From positions 62,001-126,000 of the forward strand of contig SGPM01000011.1 of NCBI GenBank assembly GCA_004802725.1: a stretch of 64,000 bases of DNA, in the 5' to 3' direction. Shown in pieces: positions 9,622-20,873 of this stretch. Source of the DNA: Antrodiella citrinella. Its lineage: Eukaryota > Basidiomycota > Agaricomycetes > Polyporales > Steccherinaceae. How positions within the stretch are numbered: the first letter of the stretch is position 1; each line of letters begins with the position of its first letter. Below the pieces are notes generated by a model, which saw only the letters and a program-made list of their open reading frames with translations, was not told the DNA's origin and did no database searches. The translations under genes were made by a program, and so were the position numbers.

Positions 9622-12111
9622 ATGAGCTCAGAAGTCAAAGTCATCTCGGGCAAAACCGTCGCTGAGCACAACTCGCGCGAGAGCTGCTGGATCATTGTAC
9701 ACGGTGAGTAAATTTCGCGAGAGGGCATGAGGTTAGTGGAGCTGGCGGAGGGAAAGAGCTTTTGACTTTGGGGAACTTTGATATTGTTCACCAAATGGAT
9801 ACGGTCTCTAACACATGTTATACAGACCATGTATACGACGTTACAGAGTTCTTGGACGGTGAGCAACGCAAACCCTTCTCACCCAACTCATAAGCTGATA
9901 AGTAGTGTAACCAGATCATCCTGGTATGTGAAGGGTCGTGAATGTCTATCTCAAGGAGTCTGACCCCGCCGTGCAGGAGGGAGCAAGATCATTCTGAAGT
10001 ATGCTGGCAAGGATGCTACGTGCGTACCACTTCATGTCTTCGGTCGTTATGAATGCTTATACGCTCCTTCCACAGTGCGGAATATGATCCCATTCATCCC
10101 CCCGATGCCATCAAGACCAATTTACCCCCGGAGAAGCAGTATGTCCTTTAAAATAGTATAGTTATTTGACTGCTCATATGAATTGCTCAGTCTTGGCCGT
10201 GTCGAGGCTGGCACTGTGGCTAAAGTGGAGATTAAGGTGACGGACCAAGAAAAAGAGCGTCAGCTACGCGTAAATGCTCGACCACCGTTGTCAGAAGTTC
10301 TCAATTTGCATGACTTCGAGGTGAGTTGGAATATCTCATCGCGTTGGTCATGTGTTGAATGAGTTGGGAAATAGGCTATTGCTAGATCTGTGATGACTGA
10401 GAAAGCTTGGGCCTATTACAGCTCTGCTGCTGACGACGAAATTACGCTCCGGGAGAACCACGCGGCATACCACCGGTAAGTAGCTGAGCACACCTATGAC
10501 CAGCAGTGGGTTACGACTTAGTGTGGTTTGTCACAGCATTTGGTTCAGACCTCGGATTCTTCGGGATGTCACACAGTTGGACTGGTCTACGACGATTCTA
10601 GGTCAAAAGTCAAGTATGCCCATCTACATAGTACGTTATCCCCTTCACTATCTATCCTTCTCATAATCAATGCAATTCAATAGACAGCAACAGCTTTGGG
10701 AAAACTTGGTCACCCTGATGGCGAGCTTAATCTCACCAAAGCCGCTGCTAACCATGGCGTAATACAGATGGTAGCTCATTCGTTGACTGTGTGCGTGCGT
10801 GAAGCCTGACCTGTGTGCATACAGATTCCGACTCTCGCATCGTGCTCCTTTGATGAACTTGTTGATGCTGCCCAGCCTGGTCAATCGCAATTCCTGCAGT
10901 TGTAAGATGTGACGTTACCACATACACTGCATCAAGCTGACAATGTCTGCTTCCACAGATATGTTAACAAAGACAGGAATATCATCAAACGTATCGTACA
11001 GCATGCCGAAAAGCGCGGTATCAAGGGTCTCTTTATCACAGTCGATGCCCCACAACTTGGTCGTCGTGAGAAGGTATCGTGCATCTGAACAGATGTCTGT
11101 GCTGTCATTGACGTCGGGGGTATTTCTGTAGGATATGCGGATGAAGTTCGAAGAGGCAGATCCGGACCAAGTCAGCAAGAACGATAAATCCAAGGAAGTG
11201 GACAGGTCTCAAGGCGCCGCCCGAGCCATCAGTGTGAGCTTAGCGTGTCTCCTGAATCTTGTTGGCGAACTCAAACATTTCGTAGTCCTTCATCGATCCT
11301 TCGTTGTGCTGGGACGATCTGCCTTGGTTCAAGAGTATTACGAAGAGTGAGTTGTTGACAGTGTTCATGCAGACAACGACGACTCACCCTCGATATAGTG
11401 CCCCTCATTCTCAAAGGTGTGCAGTGCTGGGAGGATGCCCTGGAGGCGTATGATCAAGGATTGGCTGGTGTCGTACTCTCGAATCACGGCGGTCGTCAAT
11501 TAGACTTTGCCCCTTCAGGCGTTGAAGTGCTCGTTGAGGTCGTTGAGAAATTGGGAGCAAAACGGGGTTTGACCTTCCCGAACGAGAAGTTCCAGTTGTT
11601 TGTGGATGGAGGTGTCCGACGCGCCACAGATGTCCTGAAAGCTATCGCATTGGGCGCTACGGCCGGTACGTCGTTTAAAGTGCATGATCTCTTCTCCATT
11701 CTGATTTTGTGTTCCCTTGGCTCTTTCTAGTCGGTATCGGGCGACCGTTCTTGTACGCCTACTCTTCGTACGGGGTTGATGGTGCCAATCATGCACTTGA
11801 AATTCTTCGCGTGAGCGTTGTACTTTCATTCAGTATTGCATAAACCCCTGATCTCCGGACTTTTTTTACAGGATGAGTTCGAGATGGCCATGCGTTTACT
11901 GGGTGCCAGGAACATCAAGGAGGTCGTCCGAGATATGGTTGATGCTTCCAGCATCCACCAACATATTGTCGCGGTCCCTGAAGACAAGTTGTACCATGGA
12001 AATTGTGAGTAGACTGAGTGAGACGATGTCGGTTTGCTCGCTGATATTCAAATTTCAATAGACGAGAGCATGCAATCCGTGCGTCTGCGGGAGATCAAGG
12101 CTAGCTTGTAA
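9622..12111 (+). CDS. CYB2: Flavocytochrome b2-type 2-hydroxyacid dehydrogenase, copy b
   Basis: Paralogue of the gene at 1801-3956, with the same order: b5 heme domain (SCWIIVHDHVYDVTEFLD, HPGGSKIILKYAGKDAT), linker, then the FMN domain with YYSSAADDEIT, FRPRILRDVTQ, LGKLGHPDGELNLT, ITVDAPQLGRREKD, LILKGVQCWED, LSNHGGRQLDF (catalytic His), FVDGGVRRATDV and IGRPFLYAYSSYG. It ends ...SVRLREIKASL at TAA 12109. Exon 1 is 9622-9703 and the second exon encodes DHVYDVTEFLD. A 9-nt micro-exon at 9915-9923 encodes the heme-ligand His-Pro and is absent as a separate exon in copy a. Exon 1 starts directly at the b5 domain with no mitochondrial presequence. The substrate is probably L-lactate, glycolate or glyoxylate. 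The reading frame is intact throughout. Confidence 0.92.
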
Positions 12112-13212
12112 GCTCCACCGAGTCCCCGCTTGGACCACTGCTACCGTGATTTGAATACGTATATACATGGGCTCAGGCCGAACTTCTCGAAATTTCTTTT
12201 AATTCTTTCCTTGTCGTGCTAGGTTGGTACTAGACTGGACATTCAAGGTGTTGGATAACCTCGTTGAGCAGTTACGGCTACTTACGTCTCATTGTTTCGA
12301 ACTCAGTGCGCCATGCTTGATGCAACCGTCGTTTAAGATAGATCCAGCGTGCGGACTCCATCAAATTTGCCGATGCCCTTTGAACCTTCCCGATCTCGTT
12401 AGCCTCTTTCGTCGGGTTTGTATTTCTTTGTGCCTGTGGGCCCTCGAGCAACATCGGCAACATCCGGCGCTGCGTGCCAGTGACGGTCCACCCTCGCCTC
12501 TTGCTCCTGCTCTTGCTCACGATCAGTGCTCAACGTTCGCGTTCATCGACCTTCATCCTGGGTCAGAACCGACAACATTGTCGAATTGGGTGCTAACGAG
12601 GGTCTCCCCTGGATCGTGCTAGCGGCTATATCGGCGACAGACGTTTGCAGACCAGGCCTTGGCTTTCGGAATTGGACTGGTACGAGAACCCCCAAACATG
12701 TTCTATATGCAAGTGATACATAACTCACATATCGTTAGGGTCCTGAATCGGTATCGCAAAGAGTCGGATATATTAGTCGACGTCGCACTAAGTTCAAATT
12801 TGAACCTTCAAGCGCGCTGCCGTTGTTGCAACTCTTTTTCTTCCGCATGCAGTAGGGAGAGCCCCGCTGTCGTCTCTTCGTCAGGTTTGCTGCAGACATC
12901 AAATCTCGCAACTTCTCGAAGCACGATGGCCCCATAAGCAAACCTCCCAATGCGGAAACGAACGCGCAGACCCAAAATGGAAATCGTTGTAGTTGGCTAG
13001 CGACGCTGCCTTCGCGTGTGCGTTGTGCGTGCGTCCGTTGGGAGATCACGGACTTCGACTGAACGAACGCACAAACTCACGTCCCAATATGGTCAATTCG
13101 CCTCGCATCAAATTGATAGTAGGCAAAGAAGCTTTCCAGTGTCGAGTTCTGTGGTGGGGTCCAGCGTTCAAGGCCTCTTGGGCCAGAGCTCGTGAGCTGC
13201 GAACGATGGATT
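12112..13212. other. Intergenic, no supported gene
   Basis: Several 60-130 codon frames occur on both strands (e.g. 12224-12622 plus), but none has a recognisable motif or consistent splice signals. The right end is the promoter of secreted-type protein A. Confidence 0.45.
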
Positions 13213-13220
13213 TATATAAG
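13213..13220 (+). promoter_or_regulatory. TATA box of secreted-type protein A
   Basis: TATATAAG about 115 nt upstream of the ATG at 13328. Good match and position for a highly regulated fungal gene. Confidence 0.55.
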
Positions 13221-13327
13221 AGCTGCTGTCACAAACACAAGAACACCCAACAGTGATCTGTCCTGTCCCACCTCCGCATTCCTCTCGCAGTCAACTTCCC
13301 TGACCCTTTTCGTTCCAATCACCAATC

Positions 13328-13884
13328 ATGGTCCCGACGTTCATTCTTACTCGTGCCTTTGCCATTTCTGGCATGCTGGTCGGTGGTGAGTCCATGTGAC
13401 AGCCTTGTGTGTAATGCAAGCTGACTGATCTTTCTGCAGCTCAATTGGCATGTGCGGCGCCGATGCCATACACTGGTTCATGTTCAGACGATATATGTAT
13501 GCGTCAAGGGCCCGAGCCCGACGCTGATGTCGCTGTGGTGGGTGTTTGTGTATCCCGAGCCGAGCCGCTCTTTGTCTCACACCGATTTCCAGACCCCGTT
13601 CGTGGCCGTGGCCGTTCCCACTCCTCCGGCTGTGGTGGCTAATTGGCCGCTGACACCGGACGTGGTCGTGCAAAGTCCGCCAAAAGTGAGTGTCGTTGGT
13701 TGGAACGGGTGTAGATGGTCCTGACTGCTTCTGTGTAGGTGCGTGACGAGGACGTAGGCCCGCGCATGCTGGATATCATTGGGCATACAATACAGGTGAG
13801 CTTTGGGTGGTTGTAGTGGCTCGTGTGACGGTGCTGAGTGTTGTGTAGTACGCCCGCGAAGCCCAGAAAAGGTCACAGCAGTGA
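13328..13884 (+). CDS. Small secreted-type protein A (FILTRA family)
   Basis: Function unknown. It shares an N-terminus with the genes at 22077 and 42393: MVPTFILTRAFAISG here. The hydrophobic N-terminus resembles a signal peptide but has an Arg inside it, so a membrane anchor is possible. The phase-1 intron after codon 19 (GTC GGT G|GTGAGT) is shared by all three. My model splices at 13385 (CAG near 13439), then GTGGGT...CCAG before TPFVAVAVPTPP, then two more introns, giving about 113 residues. The mature part is short, proline/valine-rich, with GSCSDDIC and a C-terminal MLDIIGHTIQYAREAQK, and stops at 13882. Exon 3 is forced by the open frame downstream; the donor before it is the least certain part. 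It is much more divergent than B and C are from each other. Confidence 0.7.
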
Positions 13885-14300
13885 CTGCCTGATGTTAGAG
13901 AGTGTTTAGCCGTTGATACCCATGTTATTCCGGCCTTTTGTATCTATAGTAGTTTCGTGAATGTGCATGTGCGCGTCTAAAGCACGTGGTTTTGGTGTGG
14001 CACTGAATTTTTGTCGTTCGGCGTCTCTTTGTTTCGCTGCACCCGTCCAGCACCAGGACCTGCGGATTGCTGTCTCCAGCATCCGACTCAAGTGGATTTT
14101 CCTTTCGACTTCCTCATCGCGACCATTCGTTCGCCTGCAGGCAGGTCATCTTTCACGACCGACCTTCACGCGAGCTTCAAGATATCATCACATCGCCGCA
14201 ATCGTAGCAATTCGTGGGTTTTTCTCTTGACGACCAAAAGTACTCGTAGTCACCCCCTCCATTTTACCGCCCTCCTCATCCCATCAACGCTCGTTACAGA
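13885..14300. other. Intergenic, eIF4G promoter and leader
   Basis: Pyrimidine-rich leader (about 14090-14300) before the eIF4G start. No TATA box or other gene seen, as is usual for a housekeeping promoter. Confidence 0.45.
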
Positions 14301-17300
14301 ATGAGCAAATCTTCCGCTACTTCTGGACCAAAGATTCCGACTCAGTCAGCTTGGTCAAAGGGCCCGCCGCAGACTGCTGCATCCACCGCACCCACTCCTC
14401 GATCACAATCTCCCGCTCCAAATGCAACACCTCCAACATCTGCGACTCACTCTCGACGTCCCAGCACCCTTGGTCAGGGCGTATCTTTCAAGGATGGTGT
14501 CGGAGGAGCCCGGAGTCCAGTAAATACTGTAAAAGCAGGTATGTCCTCCATGCTTTTCTTCACGTCTCGCATCAGTGCACTGCACAGCCATCCCTTCCAT
14601 TTTTGTGGGGTCCACCGTCTGACGTTCGGAATTGCTTGCCCGATTTTTTGCGCTCGTGGCCCGCCCTTACTTCTGCGGTGTCACGCTACTTGTTTTCAAC
14701 CTAGTCTTGTAGCGTTACTCATGTCCTCTGTCCTTTTTACAGGCTCTGCGGTCACATTTGGTTCGATAGACGATGTTTCCGCACCCATCTCTTCCTCTCC
14801 CGTCTCGGTGCCACCTATCAAGTCGGAGGGTGTGAAGTCATTCGGCTCCGTGCCAGCAGGGCCGGCAGACGCGTCAGCTGTCAACGGCAAACCCTCAGCA
14901 TCCTCGTCGACCTCGACACCCCTCTCAAAACCATCTTCAACGCCAGTGGGTCGTGCTGGGTTTGACATCAAAAAGCTCTTCCAAGGGTCCGGCAGTGGTC
15001 CTGCACCATCTCCATCCACATCACAGCCGTCGTCAGATGTCTCATCCCCTGCATCTCGTCCGTCTGCTCTTCCGTCGCACACTTCGCCGCAAGCAGGGCC
15101 AGGACAGAATGGGCCGCACCAGTACAACAATTTCACACCCTTTGTCCCTGCAAATCATCGACCATCGACAAATGGGACGAATGGTAACGGGCCAGGAGCA
15201 CCGCGCTCTCCTGTTCATAACCGGCACATGCCAAACGGTAATCCCAACGGTGTTAATGGTGGTAGACCCCCACAGGGCGGCATGCCCTCAGCTCAACCGC
15301 AAATGTCCGTTGGCATGTCAAGCCCACGCTTAGGACCGCACCCTTCGCACCCGGTACCTTCTGGCGCTTTATCTCCTAGCCATCAGGTTCCCGTGTGGCC
15401 GAATCCTTACTACGTAAGTCCATTTCTCATATTTTCGTTCTCGTCGTGTTCAATAAATGTTTTCTAGTATTCCTCATATCCAAACCCGGAATACATGCAA
15501 TATCCCTCATGGCAAATGCAACCTCTTCCGCCAGGTCCACCCCCTCCGGGACCGCATTCCCACTCTGGAATGCCTGTCTCGCCGCGAAACCCTCCTCCTC
15601 CACTGCATACACCGGGGACACCCACAATGTCGCCTGCCGTGCCATCCCAAGCCCAACCTCACCCGCATTCCACGCCATCTCCTCACATGCACACTGGCAG
15701 CTTGAGCAGTGTGACTTCTCCGCCTGCAACACCGGCATCAAGTTCTGGTCCAGGAGCTTCACGATCGGAACGTAACATCCTCGACATTGGTGCTGTTCCT
15801 TTCATTCCTAAGAGGGCAATCACTCTCAAGACACCCTTCGGTAAGGAGATTGACCTTAACAGTCAACGTCCGTCACTTCCTTCACCAGTTGCACCCAACT
15901 CGCCAGCACGGCGGACTCCTGTGCGTATTGAGACCGAAGAAGCCAAGGCGAAGCGAATGGCTGAGGAGGACCGAGCGAAGAAGGAAGGTGAAGAGAAGTC
16001 TAGGAAGGAAGTTGAGGAACGAGAACGGAAGCAACTTGAGGAGGACAAGAAGAAGCGCGAGGAGCTGGAAGAGCAGGAACGGGTGAAGAAGGCAGCCGAG
16101 GAAAAAGCAAAGGCTCAGAAGGAAGCTGAGGAGAAGGAGAGGATACGCAAGGAGGCCGAGGAGCAGGAGAGGTTGCGCAAGGAGGAAGAGGAACGCCAGG
16201 AGAAGCTGCGTAAAGAGGAGGAGAAGGAGCGGGTACGTCAGGAGGAAGTTGAGCGTGTGCGCCGTGAAGCTGAGGAAGTTGAGAAGGCCAGGAGGGAAGC
16301 AGAGGAGAAAGTCAAGTCCGAAGCTGCTGTCGCCGTCGCTGCTACTACCGCCCCCGAAGTCGAGTCTGAGCCCCTTGTCGATGAACTTATCGAAGAGGGT
16401 GAAGTCGAAGAGCCAGCCGACGAGCAGAAGGCTGACACTCCCGACGAGTCCAAGGAGAAGTCTCCCGAGAAGGCTAGCCTACGCATCGACACCTCTCTCT
16501 TCAACACCGACGGGTCAAAACGTCGTCCAGGGCCCCTGGATCTTTCCGGCGCGAAACCCACTAACCTCGTTGTTGCTCGGCCTTCTCAATTGGCCAATGC
16601 TCGCCATATCGATGACTTCTCTGTGGTTAACTATCCTGATGGTGTCTCTAGTCCAGTCGCGGAGAATGCGCCCGCTGCTCACAAGCCACGTCATTATAGT
16701 CGTGACTTCCTGATGCAGTTCATGGGCATCTGCAAGGAGAAGCCTGACAACCTCCCTCCCTTGGACGTACTCGGTCTGCAGCCAGACCAATCACAGATCG
16801 CTCGTGGTGGTTCAGGTAGACGGCAAGCGTCCGTCAGTGGGAACATGGGTCCACCTGCCAGTGCTACGCGTGCTCAGCCTGGTATGAGTGGCCTCGGTAT
16901 CTCCGGGTTGTCGAAGTCTGGTGGCGGTGGATTTAACATGGGTCAGTTTGCAACCCAGGCCAACAAGCTCTCTAGCGATGAGCGGTTTGCCATGTCGAGT
17001 CGGTCTACTTCAGTGTCTAGCACTGGTCCCGGGGGCATGCCGTTTGGTCGTCCCACTCCTATGGTTCGTTCTTCCAGTCAGGGAGGTCCAGGAGGAACAG
17101 GCATGGGTCATCGTACTAGATCCAAGCGCGGCGAGAAGCGTGGAGAGAGCAAGAGCAACATCAACCCCGGTCAGTCGTCGTCTTTCGGTCCATCCGGTAA
17201 TTCACAATACAACAACATGGGCGGTCCTCTCGAACCTGTTGCGCCGTTGGAGGTCTCTGCCAACCGCTGGCAACCTGCTGCTAAGAAGGGTCCTGTCACT

Positions 17301-19188
17301 GTCGACCAAGACTCGCCGGAAGTTGTTGAGCGCAAGGTCAAGGGTCTGTTGAATAAGCTTACTATGGAGCGGTTCGACTCTATCTCCAACCAGATCATTG
17401 ATTGGGCCAACAAATCCGAAGCCGAGAAGGATGGACGTACTCTCATCCAGGTTATCAAGTTGGTGTTCGAGAAGGCTACTGATGAAGCTACATGGTCCGA
17501 GATGTATGCCCGTCTTTGCCGGAAGATGATGGAGCAGATCAGTGCGAAGGTTCAGGACGATGGCATCCGAAGTAGCGATGGCAAGCCTATCACTGGCGGA
17601 CACCTCTTCCGGAAGTATCTCCTCAATCGTTGTCAAGAGGACTTCGAACGTGGTTGGGCGGCGAAAGATGCAGCGCAAGCTGCTGCCGCGTCCAAAGCCA
17701 CCGAGGATGAAGCTGCTGCCAAGGTCAACGCTGAGAACAAGGACAGCGGGAATGGCGAGGACGTGCTCTACTCTGAAGAGTACTATATCTCACAGAAGGC
17801 CAAGCGACAAGGTCTCGGTCTCGTCAAGTTCATCGGTGAGCTGTTCAAGCTGCAGATGTTGACCGAACGTATCATGCACGAGTGTGTCAAGAAGCTCCTG
17901 CACAACGTCGAGAATCCCGAGGAAGAGGAGATCGAGAGCTTGTGCAAGCTCATGATCACCGTTGGGGCTCTTCTTGACGTGCCCAAGGCTCGTGCCCACA
18001 TGGACGTCTACTTCCAGCGCATGAAGGAGTTGGTGAGAGGTACCAACGTGAACTCCCGGATGCAATTTATGTTGCAGGTATGTATGGTTTCTCGTGATCG
18101 TCATGATGTCTGCTCACAGTATCCCGTCATAGGATGTTATTGAGTTGCGTGAACGCAAATGGATACCTCGTAACCAGGTTGCTGCGCCTACCACGATCGC
18201 CGCTGTCCATGAAGCTGTAAGTTTGCTTTTTCGGTTTCCGCTATGAGGTTCACAACTGACGTTTCTTCAGGCTGCGAAGGAGAAGGCTGCAGCTGAGACG
18301 TACAACCGCAACGTTAGCATGTCTCGCGGTGGTTCTCGTCGCGGCGCTGACCGTGGCGAACAAGTCGGACCTGATGGTTGGAATCAAGTGCCTCGGCCAC
18401 AATCCAAGGTTGGCGACTTGTCCCAGTTCGGCAAGATTCAGAAGACTACGTCCATGTCGTTCGGGCCCAGCAATGCCTTCGAAAAAAAAGGCACCACCAA
18501 GAGCCGCGAGTCCACTATCTCACGAACAAACTCCACGAACGCTTTCTCTATTCTCAGCCAAGGCTCTGAGTCCGTTGCCGAGCCACCTGCCACCACGAAG
18601 CCCAGTCGTCCAGCGAGTCGTAAGCCCAGTGTCGATCTTGGAGCTGCGGGTGTACCGGAGGTGCCTTTGCAGCGGAGGAAGCTCAACCTCTTGCCGCGTA
18701 CGGTTAAGTCCGAGGACAAGGATACTCCTGCAGCGTCCGCTGTCAACTCGGAGGACGATGCTTCTGAGGCCGGCCCATCGATGACCGAGGCTGAAGCCAA
18801 GAAGCAGGTCGAGGAGGATATCAAGGAGTTCTTCAGCGTCCGTGACTTGGACGAGGCTGAGGTGTACTTCACCAAGTTGCCTACGGAGCACAGACACCGT
18901 CTCGTAGACAAGCTCATCTCGGATGCCATTGAGCGCAAGGAGGCGGATTCGGAGCTCGTGGCTGGCCTATTCAGTCGTGCAGCTTCGAAGAATTTCTGCT
19001 CGCCGGCCACCTTCGAGGAGGGCTTCGCACCTATTGCTGAATTTTTGGACGATATTGCCGTGGACGTTCCCAAAGCATTCTCACTGTATGCTACGATGAT
19101 GAAGGGAGCTGGTCTCGACAAGGATGATGAACGACGAGCGCGACTGGTGGGCGCGCATGGTGATAACCTATTGAGTCTACTCTCATAG
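14301..19188 (+). CDS. eIF4G: Eukaryotic translation initiation factor 4G
   Basis: Scaffold of the cap-binding eIF4F complex; it binds eIF4E, eIF4A, Pab1 and RNA. Five exons (14301-14538, 14743-15413, 15468-18077, 18133-18216, 18271-19188) give 1506 residues. Residues about 1-450 are a Pro/Ser/Gln-rich low-complexity region. About 455-590 is a highly charged Glu/Arg/Lys helix of KEAEEKERIR-type repeats. YSRDFLM near residue 712 fits the eIF4E-binding consensus YxxxxL-hydrophobic. The MIF4G domain (HEAT repeats) starts at about 920 with VERKVKGLLNKLTMERFDSI and ends near DVIELRERKW. After a Ser/Arg-rich linker, the last about 130 residues (KKQVEEDIKEFFSVRDLDEA...) form an MA3 domain. The MA3 domain is absent from yeast eIF4G but present in animal eIF4G. 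The call rests on domain order and the eIF4E motif. Confidence 0.95.
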
Positions 19189-19752
19189 GTATAGATTGTA
19201 TCTCGTTAGGCGTTCGTTCATTGTTCATTTCAGTTTTGCACCTCTTCACCCTTTGTCCTCTACTTTTATGCCATTGTTCTCATATTTCTTTCATCCTCAT
19301 TTTAGTGATGCATCCATTTCGACCATTGTTCCACGGGATTGGTCGTAGTTTGTTCGCGCATGTACCCATATACATGGTATAAGTAGTTGCTAGTTGCGTA
19401 TTACTTACTCGAGCTGACGACACGCTCTATCCGTTCCTTTAACTGTGAATGACTATTACTCTTGATAATGCACAGTACCTTAGTACTCAGTCACGTATTT
19501 GGACAATATTTGGATGTCAACAGTGAATGAGTCGGGGGTAATCTACATTCTGCGACCGTCAATTTTTGTTCGAGCATATATTCGCATAAGTAAGCACTGG
19601 CAACGGAGGCATCATACGTCAACGTGTGACAGGCAAAATCTCAACTGACTACTACGACTCGACGGGCGAACTTGAATTGCAAGATATATAGCACTATCTA
19701 GGCCTAATAGCACCACTATACAGCTGTGCTAAGAGACTATTCGATCCTGCAT
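19189..19752. other. Intergenic, no supported gene
   Basis: 3' region of eIF4G and the right boundary of the duplicated I66 unit. Weak similarity to the DNA downstream of the 44.8 kb inhibitor continues a few tens of bases past the pseudogene stop (shared ATGCAGG..TC..A.AGTCTC). Nothing else seen. Confidence 0.45.
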
Positions 19753-20140
19753 CTAATCATGGTCGACGCGAGTGACTTTGAACACCTCGTTGGGAGAGTA
19801 ATACGGCGGTTCAGATGGGCCGACGGTGAGAGGGCGAACTGATATCTGAGAAACCGACCAGCCGCGTCAACTCGAGTTCACGATGCAAGCCTTTGAGGAA
19901 ATGTAGCTCACTTGATTATACAGATCGTCCTTGTCCTCCGCATACCAACCGCGAGGTCGTGATGAATTAGCTTCCTGGATACTATAAAACCGGTACCTCG
20001 TCAGTCGGACCGTAGTAGCGAAAAGTGCAATATTTGACTGACATAAAGCAGTCCGGTCCATCACGTTTCGAAGGTGTAAGTGCCCAGACCTGCGGAGGTG
20101 CAAAGGGCCACATAATAGCGTAGAGCTTCCCATCGATAGG
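19753..20140 (-). pseudogene. 5'-truncated peptidase-inhibitor I66 (mycospin-like) pseudogene
   Basis: The minus strand encodes the C-terminal two thirds of the inhibitor found intact at 44795-45439: IDGKLYAIMWPFAPPQVW, KRDGPDCF, then after an intact intron SRPRGWYAEDKDDLYNQ, then after a second intact intron ISVRPLTVGPSEPPYYSP and VFKVTRVDHD, stopping at 19753. Donor and acceptor positions match the intact gene exactly. Exon 1 and the start of exon 2 are missing: immediately upstream of the IDGK codons the sequence jumps to DNA that in the 45 kb copy lies about 467 bp further upstream (CACATAGCTAGCAG). No start codon or TATA box is left. The coding remainder has no internal stop, so the deletion may be recent or the fragment may have been conserved by gene conversion. 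Confidence 0.85.
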
Positions 20141-20648
20141 CTGCTAGCTATGTGCGGCGTAGGGCCTTCTCTCCGCCACAGCGAGCAGCATCAGTGCTTG
20201 TACAATGTGACATATGACAAAGAGCATGCGGTGAGGTTACCGCCGCATCTGACTGAAGGAAAAGAGCCTCTTCGTATGGGAGGAGACGTGCAAGACGAAG
20301 CTGAGGATGTCGAAGCGTTGGAGTGCCACTGTTGGGGCGCTGTCATGTATATGTGATTGCTAAAACTCTTCTAGAGTCTTCGAGCATAAGTCGGATCACA
20401 AGCGACAGCGGGCTGACTGGCTCACTCACAAAAAGTTCGCGAATGATTCTGTGGGGGGCGGTAAGTATCGGAATATGTCATGATTGAGCCGGGCATGTAT
20501 ATTTGTGGTATGACTCCATTGGTGAAAAACTCACTGTGGGGCACTGGCGAATCACAAAATGTTCCTCGACGACTCGGATTCGAGTACAGTAGTGCTATTC
20601 CAGTAGGCTTTGGCGGGCAGTACTAACAAGTAGAGAGCCCCATGCGAA

Positions 20649-20873
20649 GGCGATTATATCGAGGAGTCCCAGGCCAAGATTGAGAAGATTGAGAAGATGG
20701 CGCCGCTGTACATTACTCTAATGTACCACCACCCGATGTCAGACTATAGACTGCACTTGCAGTTGGGCCTCAATGTCACGACTCATGGCAGTGAAAGTTG
20801 GTCGTCACCGACGAGTCTGAGAGAAGTGGACACACAGATTACGAAAGGGCGTCTATTACACGTGTCTACTTGA
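20649..20873 (+). other. Possible relic open frame inside the divergent intergenic region
   Basis: 75 codons open, reading GDYIEESQAKIEKIEKMAPL and ending at a TGA at 20871, with no start codon. The start of this frame is recognisable in the 43.8-44.1 kb copy (VESQAKVKRM) but there it breaks down. It may be a decayed third gene between the inhibitor and the secreted protein, or conserved non-coding DNA that happens to be open. Confidence 0.25.
20859..20864. promoter_or_regulatory. CACGTG E-box conserved between duplicate copies
   Basis: Palindromic E-box in the divergent intergenic region. The same hexamer is kept within diverged flanks at 43823-43828. It could bind a bHLH factor. Conservation is shown by the sequence; the function is inferred. 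Confidence 0.4.

Noticed and set aside
14696..15136. 146-codon minus frame, and other long antisense frames within eIF4G
   Set aside because: Mirror of the Pro/Ser/Gly-rich coding strand; GC-rich codons leave the complement open by chance.
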